Shown: positions 1 to 12,086, counted from the stretch's first letter. The stretch is 64,000 bases of DNA from Phaffia rhodozyma (GCA_014706385.1 JACGZH010000005.1:992001-1056000), one strand, 5' to 3'. A program made the numbers and translations. The notes: a model not told the origin generated them from the sequence alone.

Positions 1-1105
1 TTCTTCCTGCCGCACCAGGGTGGGTGTTGGAAGAGTTCGGTCCGGCAGACCGAGGCTTACCGGACTTTTTTCGCTCGGTTGAGAGATCGGTAGTGAACTG
101 AAGCTCATGTTGGGGCACGGGCTTCCACTTTGTCTTTTCTGTATTCCGTTTGTACATTCGTTCGATCGTTAATACGAAGATGAAATCAAAATATCAGTGA
201 AGGATGAGATCTAGCAACCCGAGGGCGGATTTGAACGTACCCTTCTTTCCCTTCTTGGCCTCCCCACCTTCCTGCTCGTTCGTCTGAACTTTTTGTTTCG
301 ATCTGTGCTTCTTTGCTGGTGCCGGGGCTAAACTTGGGAAGCTGGACTCTGTGGTGGATGATGGGATGGTGTTGATGGTAGTGGTGTTGTTGTTGAGAGC
401 AGACTCGTTCTCCAAAGTCGGGCTGCCAGTGACGTGCTCGCCAGAGGTCTCAGCTGAGTTTGAAGCCGAAGCAGACGTGTTCTCAGAAATCGTCGTCGTC
501 GGCTTGACCTTCCACGGGTTCACCTTAGGGGCTCCAGGAAGGACCTTTTTCTTTGGCGCCGGAGGAGCGGCAGTGACCGAGGCGTCTCCGGCCTCCTTGT
601 TCTCACCCTCACCCTCGATGGTGGTACCAGAAGCAACAGTCTTGGTCTCTCCGGCGGCCTCACCAGTCTTGGTTGACTTTCTTGAACCGGGCTGACCACC
701 TTTCTTTCCTGATCGCTCACCTCCTTCCCTTCTACCTGCATTCTTCTGACCGGCGGTGGACGATCTGCGATCCTCCTTATTTCCTCCACCTCCGTTCCTT
801 CCTGATCGAGACGGCTTCTGACCTTTCTCAGATGATCGAGGGTGAGACTCTCCATGCTCGGGCGTTGGCTGGAGTGTGACAGATTCAGAGAGGGAAGGAG
901 TGCTGATGGTAGGGACGTCAACGGACGAAGGAGGTCTGTTCAAAGCCGCTCGATCGGCCCATGACATCGGAGCAGGAGCAGCCGGAGCGGCTGTAGGAGA
1001 AGAAGGAGCGGTGGTGGGCGCGGTGGTGGTGGTGGCAGTGGTAGTAGTGGTAGAAGTAGCAGCGGGCGCCGGAGCAGCCGTGGAAGCTGCAGAGGTGTCG
1101 GACAT
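1..1105 (-). CDS. LARP/Sro9-type La-motif RNA-binding protein, 5' part only
   Basis: This is the N-terminal part of a La-related protein; the gene runs off the left edge. Exon 1 (1105-241) encodes a low-complexity Ala/Thr/Pro-rich start, then a MSWADRAA segment, a Gly/Lys/Arg-rich stretch, the motif VNPWK and a SFPSL segment. A GTACGT donor at 240 and an acceptor ending at 139 (intron with a TATTAAC branch-like site) join to exon 2 (138-1), which reads KTKWKPVP and stays open to the edge. The order NPWK, SFPSL, then KWxPVP is typical of fungal Sro9/Slf1/LARP1-like proteins, which bind mRNA and polysomes through a La motif further downstream. That La motif is not in the window, so the family call rests on the linker motifs. 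Without splicing, the first exon would stop at 194. Confidence 0.65.
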
Positions 1106-2295
1106 TTCTTTTTTTTTGTTTCTTGTTTGTTTCTCTCAAGAGGTGATCTCTTCTGTTTACTTTTAGCGTAAAGATGGCTGTTGGTAAAAAGGGAAGATAG
1201 ATGGGTCGATCGCCTTCCTAGCGATTCGGAGGTATGGTCGGAAGAGGATACCGAAGAGAAGTGACCCAGAGAAAAGGGATTTATACGTTTGGATTTCTAG
1301 AAAAAGACTGTTGATACCCCGAAATAACACAGACAATGTCAGAAAGGATAAGACGCAGGGAACATACAGGAAAGAAGAAGACAAAGAGAGAATGATAGAA
1401 GTAGAAAAGACAAAAAAGAGAGAAAGAAAAAAGATTATGGGTTCAATCTAGTATGCAACGTCAGCCCACAGAAAGGGAGAAAATGAATCCCAAGGAAACC
1501 GGCAGAGTAGCTCCCTATTGAATGAACGAATGCGAAAAGGAGATCTCTTCTAGCTCGTCTAGGTAGCCAGACGATGTCCAGTTGAGTCGGGCGTTCCAGC
1601 AAGGAGCTAGCATACTCGCTCCCTCATCCTTCGTTCCCTGCTCTCTCTCGCTCTCTCTCTGTCTTCTTTTTTTTTCTCCTCTTCCTCGTTGGCCGGAAAG
1701 TGATAGGCGACCGGCCGGCCGATGGAATTGACTGATGCCTCTAAGGAAGGAAGCCAGAAGAGCAGACATACGGATAGCTAACCAGGCGGTACTCACTCTA
1801 CGATGGGATCCAGCTGTAATCGGCAAGGACCAGGAAGGAAAAGTCTATGGTAGCTGGGTAGAAAGAGCAAAGGCAAAGAGCAAAAGAGCAAAAAAGAAAA
1901 AAAGAAAAAAAATTGGAAAAAAATCAGGAATTACGCTGGTTATGGGTCGAGCAGCCTGGTGGTTACACTCGCCCTCAAGACCCTACCTCGTCTTTGCGCT
2001 CATCTAAACGATCCCAATTCGCTCCAGAGATGCACATCAAGTTGATTCAGTAGATTTAGTTCCCCCTCTTCTTTCCTCTTTTGAGCTTTTCATCGTCCCA
2101 GGGAAGGATAGATGGTGGTAGAGCACGATCTGGGACCAGAAGCACGGACTGCTTACCTAATCAATAACCCTAGCCCGGTTACGTTCGGAGAGATGGCCAG
2201 TGCGCCGGACCCTCTTTCTATCTTTACTTCCTTCTTGTCACCATAAATCGCTCCTCACCTTCACCTTCACCCTCGCCTTCACTCACCATACAGCC
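1106..2295. other. Divergent intergenic region with pyrimidine tracts
   Basis: About 1.2 kb separates the divergent LARP and sideroflexin starts. A T-rich stretch sits just upstream of the LARP ATG (about 1108-1135). A long CT-repeat tract (about 1630-1690) and an A-rich tract (about 1885-1925) lie in the middle. Short open frames here have no recognisable motifs. I take the region as two promoters and 5' UTRs. Confidence 0.5.
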
Positions 2296-3910
2296 ATGGC
2301 GTCGACTCTACCGGCAAACGGAGACCTGGTCGATCTGAGCGCAGATAGATATGATCTCACGACGTACATCGGTCGGCTCAAGCACTTTTACACGGTGACC
2401 TCACCACTCACTTTGCTCGCACCGGTCTCCAAGCTCGAACAGTCCTCGGCAGCAGTTAAAAAAGCTCAGGAGAGGATTGACGAGGCTAAAGGACGACCCG
2501 TCTGGGTAGGCAGAGCCGAAAGAGATCAGTTCTGGAAGGACAAACAGCGTGTGTAGTCGGTTCTTCTCTTTGAGCTCTCGCTCATCCTCTTTCTCGGGCG
2601 TCTGGTGACACTATGACTCACATCACGTTCATCTCGCGTAAAAAGTGGTCGATTCCTCGATTCATCCCGATACCGGTAAGGCCGTGCCGCTGTTGTTCAG
2701 AATGTCCGCCTTTGTGCCGACAAACTTGGTGAGTCCTTCCTTAGGTCTCTTTTTTTCGTTCGGTCAGATCAATATTGATGTCCAAACGTCTTCTTTTCCG
2801 TCTCAGGTCATCTGCGCGGGTATGCTGACGCCCAATCCATCGGTAAGTAGGCTCCTTTTGATAGACCAACGATCGACATGCTAAATCTTGGTTGAACCCA
2901 CGCGTCCGATCCAGCTCCGGACATTGATCTTCTGGCAGTGGGCCAACCAGTCGCTCAACGTGGCCGTCAACTAGTGGGTTTCTTTTTCGTCGTTCCATTC
3001 AACCTCACTGCTCACTCCAGTCGCCTAACCCTCTTATCTATCTTCCTTTGGTAACACTACCAAAGCAACAACGCCAACAAATCGATCTCACTCTCCACCC
3101 AAGAGCTTCTTACCGCATACACCTCGGCCACTCTTACCTCGGTGCTCATCGCAGTCTCACTCTCTAGGATGGTCCCGAAGATCCCCAACTCGGTGATCAG
3201 TCAGTCCGGGAAAGAATTATTGGGAAAAATGGTTCCCTTCGCGAGTGTAGCCTCGGCCGGAGTCGTCAAGTTTGTCTTTCTTCCTTTCAGTCTATTCTAA
3301 ACCCAGTCATCCTCTCGCGGCCAGGTGCTTATCTTTTCTCTTCCCTCTAGTATCTCATGCATCCGGTGGAAAGAGATCAGAGACGGAATCACCGTGTTCA
3401 GACTGAACCGAACTGAACCTCCCCAGGGCGCGCCGGACGCCAAACCTATAGAGACAAAGGAAGAACTAGGAAAGAGTAGTGTGGCCGGAACGAGAGCTGT
3501 CGGGCAGAGTGCTGCTTCCCGGGTGTTGACCAACATGTCTGTCTTTTCGTTTCCCACCCTTTGCTTTATATCTATCTGTACAAGTCGTCGGTCTGCTCCG
3601 ACCGAGCCTCGCTGACACGGAGCTCTTCTCACCCCAACATAGCCCGACGCTCATCTTCCCGCCGCTGATAATGACGGCGCTGGCAGCCAGAGGAGCCTTC
3701 CAAGGACCTAGAAAGGTCCTTTGGGAAAACTTGTCTCAACTGTCGATCCTAGGAGCGAGCTTGTACTTTTTCCTTCCTCCTTCCATCGCCGTTTTCCCTC
3801 AGAGAGCTTCTGTCAGCTTGGGAAAACTTGAGAAGGACAAGTTTGAGAGATTCGCAAGAGCGGAGAATGGTGGGCTGGATGAGAAGGTCTTTTTCAATAA
3901 AGGACTCTGA
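2296..3910 (+). CDS. Sideroflexin (mitochondrial SLC56-type carrier)
   Basis: Sideroflexins are inner-mitochondrial-membrane transporters; the animal SFXN1 group carries serine into mitochondria for one-carbon metabolism, and fungi have an Fsf1 member. Seven exons (2296-2548, 2646-2728, 2807-2842, 2915-2973, 3066-3269, 3351-3536, 3643-3910) splice in frame to 362 residues. Family features include HPDTG (about residue 90), RMSAFVPTN, the NP-containing hydrophobic segment, FWQWANQS followed by a NYxNANKS motif, and IPTLIFPPLIMTAL near the C-terminus. The ATG at 2296 gives a start matching the family (Leu/Asp-rich, then Y-x-G-R-x-x-H-F). The last intron uses an unusual GTCTGT donor, chosen because it restores IPTLIF. 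A polar insertion of about 30 residues lies between the fourth and fifth hydrophobic regions. Confidence 0.9.
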
Positions 3911-4166
3911 GTTTTCGTTATGTGCGTCGACAGTATTTTCTGTTCGGTAGATCCTGGTGAATCTTTTCCTCTTTCCACTCTCTGTTTTCTGTCTTTTCCG
4001 TATGTGGTTCGATCAGAATTTGCGGACAAAGACGTTCTCTAGATTGCCTCCCCAGGAAAAAAGGGTGTATACATATTAGACGGTTTCCTTCCCCTCCCTT
4101 TCTAGACTTGTTGATGGATCGAAGGGCCTTGTTTAGAATTTTCTGTTTCCAATTAACCTGTCGTGT

Positions 4167-5452
4167 CTACATCTCTCCGCATTCTGCTCGATCAGAAAAA
4201 TCCCGGGAGATGTCCAAGCACAAACAAAGAGAACATTTAGTCAAACAGTTCAAGCGAACGAGCTCTCAAAGGAGAGGATTGAAGAGGGAAAGTCGAAACT
4301 AGCAACCCAAAGTGGAAGAAAGGAAAAGAGTAGGCACGAACCGATGACTTTCACAGCCAACTTCGGTCGGTTGTTAGGACCTGTCGGTACGTTCTCGATC
4401 TTTCTCACAGTCAGCATTCCGTCTTTTTTCATGTTAGTGTTTGAACACACGAAGGAGGAAGACAGGAAGAGAGAAGAAAAAACAAGAACAAATGATGCAT
4501 GGCTGGTGAGATTCCACACGCGCGCTCAATCAGAGGGAAAAAGTAGCGATAGAACGAAGGGACAAACCGGTGACTCGGCCAAAGACAACATGCTTTCCAT
4601 CGAGGAAATCCGCCGGTTGGACGGTGATGAAGAACTGACACCCGTTCGTTCCCGGTCCAGAGTTGGCCTATTGGGCGGTTTTTGTTACCATGTATCTATT
4701 GTCAGGATTGAAAGAAAGAGGCAAGGAATGAGAGAGTAAAAGAAAGAAAAAAGACGAAACGGACCATGGAAAGGAGTCCTGGGCCGGTATGCTTGAACTG
4801 AAAGTTTTCATCCTAATGAGATGAAGAGAAAAAGACGCGTCAGACGAGTCGTTCGCATCGGTCCCTGTCCAAAGATAACGTTCAAGGAGACAAACCTCGA
4901 ACTGGTTTCCATATATCGACCATGAGCCTGTTCCATCCTGTTTCAAGAAATCACCTCCTTGGATCATGAAATCCTTGATGACTCTACGGCGTTAGATGAA
5001 TAAGAGACAGAATGCGGACGGGTCAGACGCGCTTCGGCGTGGAAAGAGAGCGAAAGGAACGGGATGATTCTCGTACCGATGAAAGATTGATGACTTGTAT
5101 CCTTGGGGAACGTTGTTAAGCCTGATAGAAGACGGCCGACGAAAGAAAAGTTGAGTAAACGTATGTGATTCTAACATAAAGATGTATGCACCAACCTGGT
5201 CTCGCCTGTGCAAAGCTGTCGAAAGTTCTCGCACGTCCTTTCACACATACACACACACACACAAGAGCAAATAGAAAACCCGGTCAACGCCCAGAGCTCA
5301 TGAGCCGAGAACACACTTGAAGAACCAGCTCACTTGGGAACTACATCATCGAACAACTCGATCTTGATCCTACCTGCCGGGGTCTCTCCGATCTGGATGT
5401 CGAAGAACACGACTGGTCTGGTGTGTCCTGCTGGTGGTTCGAACGATGCCAT
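4167..5452 (-). CDS. Cyclophilin H-type peptidyl-prolyl isomerase
   Basis: Peptidyl-prolyl cis-trans isomerase of the cyclophilin H (USA-CYP) type, which in other eukaryotes rides on the U4/U6.U5 tri-snRNP. The spliced protein is about 179 residues, close to human PPIH (177). It starts with a [14 protein letters not shown] segment and continues with [62 protein letters not shown] and a [11 protein letters not shown] block. The catalytic Arg (in FHR) and the Gln of FMIQGGDF are present. At least eight exons are needed. The final 17-nt exon (about 4183-4167) encodes ECGEM and stop, restoring the conserved cyclophilin end. An intron holds a CA repeat (about 5247-5262). The gene is divergent with RPS26. 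Confidence 0.9.
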
Positions 5453-5972
5453 TTGCTATGTGGATCTGTGTGTGTGCCTGTAATGATGTGACTATAGAGA
5501 TGGCAGAGAAACCTCTGGGAGAGTGTAGGGCAGAGAGAGAGCAAGGTTAATGGTAACGTAGCCATGGCTACAGATTTACAGCTTACGTCATACGACCGTA
5601 AGTATGAGCACGTGCATCATCTGCCCTTACACGTGCTGCAGGCTGTGCCCATACGGGCGTGACGGGCGAGTGAAAATGAGCCTGCCCTGTCGGAGTTTGA
5701 AACGAAAGCGTCGCTCGCCCCCGCTCGCTCGAATCGTCCAAGCCGAAAAATTCTCCCTTCTCCTTTTTTTCTCTCTCTTTCTTTCCATCCAGCAAGGTAT
5801 GTGTTCTTCAATCAGGCCCCTTTGGTGTGCAGGCATACCTATGATGGGTTTGCCTTGCCTGTTAGTTAGGGATGGGGCAGCTCTGACTCTTTTGCCATGT
5901 ATTGGTTTTGTCTTTTCTTTCCTTTTCTTTGGTTTCGCTCTCCCAACGGCACAACTTTTGTTTCTTCTCTAG
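5453..5972. promoter_or_regulatory. Bidirectional PPIH/RPS26 promoter with RPS26 leader intron
   Basis: This is the shared 5' region of two divergent genes. On the + strand, a C/T-rich tract (about 5750-5790) typical of ribosomal-protein promoters and leaders is followed by CAAG|GTATGTG at 5796/5797. A CTAG acceptor lies directly in front of the RPS26 ATG. This predicts a 5' UTR intron at 5797-5972 that ends exactly at the start codon. Confidence 0.6.
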
Positions 5973-6724
5973 ATGACCAAGAAAAGAAGAAATACCGGAC
6001 GAAACAAGAAGGGACGTGGACACGTCAAGCCCGTCCGATGTGCCAACTGCTCCCGATGTGTTCCTAAGGTTAGTTTTCGCTTAGAACACAAGAGGCTCTT
6101 AGAGAAAGTCAGAAGAAGGAAGAGGTCGTGAGATCAGGAAGGCAATGAAAGGACCGGAGTGACATCAAGGGTGGCAGAATGATTCAATAAGACGGATACA
6201 GAGATACCAGTTCGCTCGAACTCAGGTTCACAAATATTCAGGTGACTAACTGTTTCCTTCCTTTTCCTCAAAACTCACAGGACAAGGCCATCAAGAGGTA
6301 CAAGGTCACCAACATTGTTGAGGCTGCTGCCGTCCGAGATATGAGCGACGCTTCGGTTTACCCTGGTTGGTTCACTTTGCTTTCCCTCTTTCCTTGATCA
6401 ATTTTCTAGTCAGACCACTGATCCTTTTTTCTTCCCATTTCGCTACTTCTCCAGAGTACGTCCTTCCCAAGCTCTACCACAAGATTCAGCACTGCATCTC
6501 TTGCGCCATCCACTCCAAGATCGTCCGAGTGCGATCTACCGACAAGAAGGCCCCCAACTCCCGACACAACCGGTTAGTCTTCTTTGCTCTTCCCTTGTCA
6601 AGATCTTTTCTCAATTTCTAATTCTTTCTCCCTCCCTTGTCCATACAGAGCTCCCCCCGTCCGAGCCAGGTTCAAGGATGGCAAGAAGATCAACCCCGCC
6701 GTCGCCAACGCTGCTGCCAAGTAA
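5973..6724 (+). CDS. RPS26: 40S ribosomal protein S26 (eS26)
   Basis: Small-subunit ribosomal protein eS26, which binds near the mRNA exit channel. Four exons (5973-6068, 6281-6365, 6455-6572, 6649-6724) splice to 124 residues, the usual family size. The start [17 protein letters not shown], the zinc-binding cysteines in [16 protein letters not shown] and CISCAIH, and the basic C-terminus ending in NAAAK are all diagnostic. A further intron is predicted in the 5' UTR immediately before the ATG, as is common for basidiomycete ribosomal-protein genes. Confidence 0.97.
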
Positions 6725-7670
6725 ATTAGCCCTAAAACGCTAGTTTATAACGTCTTTGCTGGACGTCGTCCCTTCTTCGCTCCTTGCTTCTACTCGCTTT
6801 CGCGGTCTCTTCTGCACCTTTGAGGGAGAGGCCCGGCCTTGATGTTTTCCTGAAATATCATGAGCTTCTCCTAACACATAATCGACTTAACAAGTCTTGG
6901 CTTCTAATGCAAACTCGAGAAGGGGAGAAGAGGAATTACGATTAGGTTAAGAACTGATTGGTGGGCGGTGATCTAAGGTAGCCAACTTCGAGACATCGAT
7001 CATGCTGCAAATTGACCCAGAAAGATTGGTGTCCTAGAAAGAAGCTGCAACTGAGACTATCTTCATAGCCTTGCCTGCCAACGAAATCTGTTCCTACCGA
7101 TCATTTGGCTGAATAAAATTAACAATCAGCACAACAGAAAAGCTATATAACTAGAAGAACAGCATGCGTTGTCATTCAGATATCATGACGCTCATGAAGA
7201 TCTTGAACGAGAGATCAGTAGATGAGTATGCCTGGTCGAGAGAACGATAGCGACTTGGAACCCTAGACCGAGATCATCATCATCATCTTCATCGTGCTAA
7301 CCGACATCCTCCAAACCATCACTCGATTTGTCCTTCCGGCTAGTTTCTGTCCGATAGCTTCTTTCACTCTAGAGTATATCTGATCTAGGCAGAGACAGCT
7401 CGTAGTCATCATCATCGTCTTTGTCACTTCCGAGCCGACCGACAGTTTCTTAAGGTTATACAGCAGAGAGATCATTAAACAATCAGTCCTTCATCCTAAC
7501 GGCCTTGGTTCCTTTAACCCACCTATCGAACTCGTATAATTGCCATAACATATTCGTTCAATCTGTTCTACACGTCTCATATCCTTAGATCTATCCCAGG
7601 AAGGACAGATCGCACTCTCTAAGAGAACCGTTCCCCATCCTTCTCCCTCGCCGCGTTTGGACAAAAGCAT
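6725..7670. other. Intergenic region, no gene recognised
   Basis: About 0.95 kb between the RPS26 stop and the AVO2-like start, in tandem orientation. It should hold the RPS26 3' end and the AVO2 promoter. A short minus-strand frame at 7263-7475 runs over an ATC repeat and shows no family motif. Nothing else stands out. Confidence 0.45.
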
Positions 7671-10408
7671 ATGTTGTCTTCTAGAGATCCGACCGTCCGG
7701 CTAAGACGGGCCGTTCAAGGTCAGCTCACGACCGTTTCGTCTTCTTTGCTTTCATGCTCCTTCAATCACGTAGAAGTCTTTTGAACATTAGTTGTATTTG
7801 GTCTTCAATCTGTTCTCTCAACACGGGTGTATCTCTTTGTTTACGTTTCCGACATACTTAATCTGTCGTTTCGAAATCAACCGTCTGTCAAACCCGTTCT
7901 GTCACAACGGTAACAGAGGATAACCTTCCGTTGGTTAAAAGGTTGGTCGGTCGATATGACATGCGAAACACAGACAAGAACATGCATACATCATTATCGT
8001 GGTCTGCGATCTGTGGGAATGAAGACATGTTTGAGTGGTTGGTCGTCGTGGCAGGTCATGATGATGATGAACTGAGCAGAGTCAGTAGTTCTCCTACGTT
8101 TTTTCCTTCTACCTTCTCTTCTGGCTCCCTATCAAGGTCTCTGAATTGACGTTGATTCTTCCCTTCCTTCTCTATTCAGGACTCGGAAAACAACACGTTG
8201 ATTCATCTGTTGGCTTCTTTGCCATCCCAACTGTATACTCCTCCATCGAGAGCTCATGTGTTCCAACATGGCGCGGCCATTCGAATGGCTTCAATATACT
8301 ATGATCGATGTCCGTTCCGAGCATCTTCCTTTCATCTCTTGCGCATATCGTCATCTGCCTCATAGCAAGACAAAGAAGGCGATATACTGAATACAGAAGG
8401 CTGATAGACTATCATTTTCTTCCTATCGGTCTTCGGTTGGAATCTTTCATCATGGGCTATGTCAGTCTCCTTCGTTCTGGATTGGGCTAATGTAGGAGGA
8501 AAGACTGGCCTGCACGTAGCTGCTCAAGAAGGCAACGAAGGCTTCGTCAAAGTTAGTCGTCAAGACTCGTTCATCGTCTATCTTTCTCGGATGATTGGCC
8601 TATCAGGCAGGTAGACCATCCGACGTTCCGTCGACTTACCTGAAGACCGCGTTCATAGCTTTTGGTAGACTTAGGAGCAGACTTCGACTTGCCAGATATT
8701 TTCGGAAACACACCTCTACACTAGTATGTTGAATTCTGTCTGCTATCATTCCTTTGACGAGATCACAGAGAGAACGGGAGGAAGTGATTGAGAAGAGCGC
8801 ATATTCTGAAACGCGTATATTCCGTTTGTGGGTCCGAAAAAAAAACCAGCGCTAGCGCATGGGGTCATCTCGATGTATGTCTTTGTTCCTTCTACTCTTT
8901 TGATTGTGTCTCTCTTGTTCAGACTAACGATATGACCACGATCGATAGGTCGTCCGGCTTCTCATCTCCTCAGGTTGTCAGTTTGCAGCGAGGAACAATG
9001 ACGGGTTCACAGCTAGTGACTTCTCCTACTCGTTCGTCTGTCCGTCTGTTATCTGTCGTTCTTCGTCATACGTTACTGATCGTTCCGTTCCTCGATCTGA
9101 ACTGGATGCAGAGCTCAACTACAGAAGATCATATACGAACTCGTCCGAACGCAAGTGACGAACAAGAGACTCAATCGTCGGAACCCTCAATTCCCATATG
9201 GAGAGAACGTCCCTGAACGGAGTAACTCTGTTCCTTCCATCACGCCTACGTTTAGCACGTTCCCTCCCCCGGATTCCTTCCGACGCACTGAGAGTGAGAC
9301 TGAGACCGAGGAAGAAGAGCAGAAGCAGGAGCGAGAAGAAGGTGTTGAGGAGGAAGACGAGGAGAGAGGAAGGCAAGGAGACAGGGAGGTTGGTGCGGTC
9401 ATAGGATTCGAGGGCTTTCAACTTGGTCCGCCACCTACGAGCCAGCTTGGGCAGTTCCAGTCGGTGTTTGTGCCTTCTCTACCATCCTCATCTTCTCGGC
9501 CGTCCTTATCGTATCTCAAGATTCCCAACAGCAACACCAATATCGACGGTAAAGAAAACGATGGATCCTCCTCACCACCTTCACCGTTGACCAAAAGGCA
9601 ACCTAGTACACCTCCTTTCATAGGAACACCTAGTGAATCAGCATACGCCACTCCTATATCCGAAAACCCAACTTCTCTTCCGCCCACACCCTCTCGATCG
9701 ACTTACTTCCCTACTTCCACCTCTACCATCCTTCCGCTCGGTGGTGAGGGAACTACTATGCAATCCTTGCAACCATCTCGACCACCACACTCAATTCCGC
9801 CGTCTCCAACACCACCTCGTGTTTTTAAATCAAGTAGACTGATAAACGAAAGTTCAACAGACTCTGTACCAGTATCTCCAATTCCTCTAGACAATCGGAC
9901 TCAAAAAAGTCCGATCGGTCGATCAGACGTAATATCTTCAATGTCCCCGCCACCAGCACCAGAACCAGTGCTGACTCCGTCACTTCCCGCTTCATCGTCA
10001 TCGTCTTCATCATTCGTCGTCTCCAGCCGTCCTTTTGGTCATCAAACCCATCCACATCAAGACCCTCCGCTGACGAAACGAAACTCGATGACTCATCTGT
10101 TCAAGATCGGTGGTCATCAATCTGTTCCTATTCAGGCTCGGGCTGGGCCTGGGTCGACATCATCCAGAGTGTCATCTTCTGATGGAATGAGTGTCGGTAC
10201 GAGCGCCGGGGGCGGTCCATCAGGGAAGACCACCAAACGGACTAGAGGCAGCGAAGACAAAGGGAAGGAGAAGGAAAAGGACAAGGACAAGGAAGGAGGA
10301 AGATGGGGCTCGGTAGGGTTTGGAAAGAGTAAGACGAACGGTGGAAGTAATACATTGGTCCCACCAGCGAATATGACGAGGAAGGGTCTTTGGAAACCAA
10401 AAGGATGA
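7671..10408 (+). CDS. AVO2: AVO2-like ankyrin-repeat protein (TORC2 subunit)
   Basis: Ankyrin-repeat protein resembling Avo2, a non-essential TORC2 component in yeast. Eight exons (7671-7719, 7917-8080, 8180-8309, 8466-8551, 8659-8723, 8850-8874, 8949-9031, 9112-10408) give 632 residues in frame. The first ~200 residues hold about five ankyrin units: LPLVKRLVGRY, SLSWSAICGN with GHDDDELSR, GGKTGLHVAAQEGN, DIFGNTPLHYASAWGHLDVV and NNDGFTASDFS. A QLQKIIYELV helix follows. The rest is a long Ser/Pro-rich low-complexity tail ending in a Lys/Glu/Asp-rich segment and LWKPKG, as in Avo2, which also has N-terminal ankyrins and a disordered tail. The N-terminal RDPTVRLRRAV closely matches the family start. 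Membership of TORC2 is inferred from this similarity. Confidence 0.75.
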
Positions 10409-10667
10409 ATATCCCTTCTTGTTTCTCCTTTCTTCTTTCCTCTCGCCATTAGGTTTCTCTCATCTTGTATTCTCTCTTTACCCAACCGTGTTTGGTATTC
10501 TTGCTCGATGTACGAAATTCTTGTTCTTTTAGAGAAGAAACTGGTTCGCGCATAGGAAAAGAGATATAATATTTACAGACCAATCGCGATCAAACATGAA
10601 CGGATCTACCTACCTACAGAACATTGCACTTGGTTCAATCCTATCCATCTAGTTAAAAAACACGTAG

Positions 10668-12086
10668 TTACATCGTCTTGATCTTTTCTCCTCTCTTTCT
10701 CGCTTCTTTGACGACCCTTCTCACCCGGAGCTGTCCTTCAAAGTTCCAGTATGCTCTGATCTGAAAGACGACCATGAGGAATAAGCCGCATACTGCTCTT
10801 GCTTCTGATGGACTATACGGTGACCACGGTGCGATGTGTTTGGTTGATAACGGGGATAATGACAGAGAGGAAAGAGAGTCGAAGACAGGAGGAAGGAGAG
10901 GTGGTTGGAGAAGAGTCAGATAGAGTAGTGATGATACAGGGGGTCTGGTTGAATCTCAAACAGATCGAAACATACACGAAGAAACCATCAGAAATTCACA
11001 CAAGATTAGGGACTTTCAGGAATGAGTAGGTTTTCTTGGATTTGGAAAGAGAACATACACCCAAAAATCAACCGTCGTCCAACCCCAGGGCTTGAACTCC
11101 CCGGGAGTCTGAAACTTCCATTCAGAGGAAAACATGTCGAGCGCATTGACAACGAGACCACCTCTGTTTAAGTATGTATTTTGACGCATGTGATGCGCAC
11201 AGAGAGTCAGATCTAGCCGAGGGTAAGAGATTATAGGAGAACGAAATATGAAGAAGAAAGACCACACCCGTAGACTCCGATCCAGGTGAGGATGATCACT
11301 GTGTACCAATTCGAAGCGATGTATGGTTTCTGAAGAAACGCATCTACAAAGAATGTACAGACCACAATCGATCGACCCTAGAAGTGTACATGATGAGAAG
11401 AGAAGAAGAAGTAAAAGAAGTGCGAAAGGATGGGGAGAAGGTCAGACGGTTTCATTTGTGTAAAAGCGAGGACAAAGAAGCAAATGAGATCTCTCACCAG
11501 CGCATCGAACCCTGCTAACGCGGTCTCCCACAACGCGCTCATCTTTGTCGGGACAAACTTGTTTAATCCTGTTCTCGACACAAGATAATGGACAATGGTG
11601 AACATGACGAGTGGTGTTGGGTTCGTCAACCAAGCAGATGGAGGAATCGAGTGAGATGCATGGGACGATGCAGGTACTGGATGTATAAGTGGGAGAATCG
11701 TCTCGCCTGCAAAGATCAAAGTCAAGATGGTGAAGATCTACTCCAGAGAACGGAAAGCAAAGTAAAGGAAGGATTGACAAAACGGATACGTTAACAAAGA
11801 GCTGGCAGCAGAGGAGGATAGAATAAGAGCTTACCTCTGCTATGAAGCTAGGCCGAGTTCCCGCTGCCTTCTTCGTACCATCTGCCTTCTCGTCCGTCTC
11901 TGAATCGTCATCATACATCTCGCCCGGCCGTCTGACGCGATTTGTCTCTCTGAAGAGTTGGTCCATTATAACACACAATCTCGGTACACCCACGATATCC
12001 ATCAACGGGAGATTGAATACAAATGGGATCCTTTCAAGAAGGCATTTCTGAAGAGTTTCGACCGTACTGAGGACAGAAGCTGCCAT
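10668..12086 (-). CDS. Multi-pass membrane protein, TRIC-channel-like
   Basis: Five exons (12086-11835, 11737-11498, 11377-11268, 11163-11059, 10812-10668) splice in frame to 283 residues with six or seven hydrophobic segments and a strongly basic C-terminus (RVRRVVKEARKRGEK). The order of segments resembles trimeric intracellular cation (TRIC/TMEM38) channels: a proline-containing first segment, a FxxxLxxxFAGE segment, NPTPLVMFTIVHYLV, a VPTKMSALWE loop before GFDALGRSIVV, and NWYTVIILTWIGVYGGG followed by N, W and a final hydrophobic helix. TRIC proteins are about 290 residues with a glycine pair in the fifth helix. The match is by eye and remote; an unrelated fungal membrane family is possible. 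The start chosen is MAASVLS; an upstream ATG at 12199 does not splice into this frame. Convergent with AVO2. Confidence 0.55.

Noticed and set aside
876..1166. Plus-strand Ala/Val/Gly-rich frame
   Set aside because: Antisense of the Ala/Thr/Pro-rich N-terminus of the LARP-like gene.
7263..7475. Minus-strand 70-codon frame with a Met run
   Set aside because: The Met run is the antisense of an ATC/ATG simple repeat; nothing conserved.
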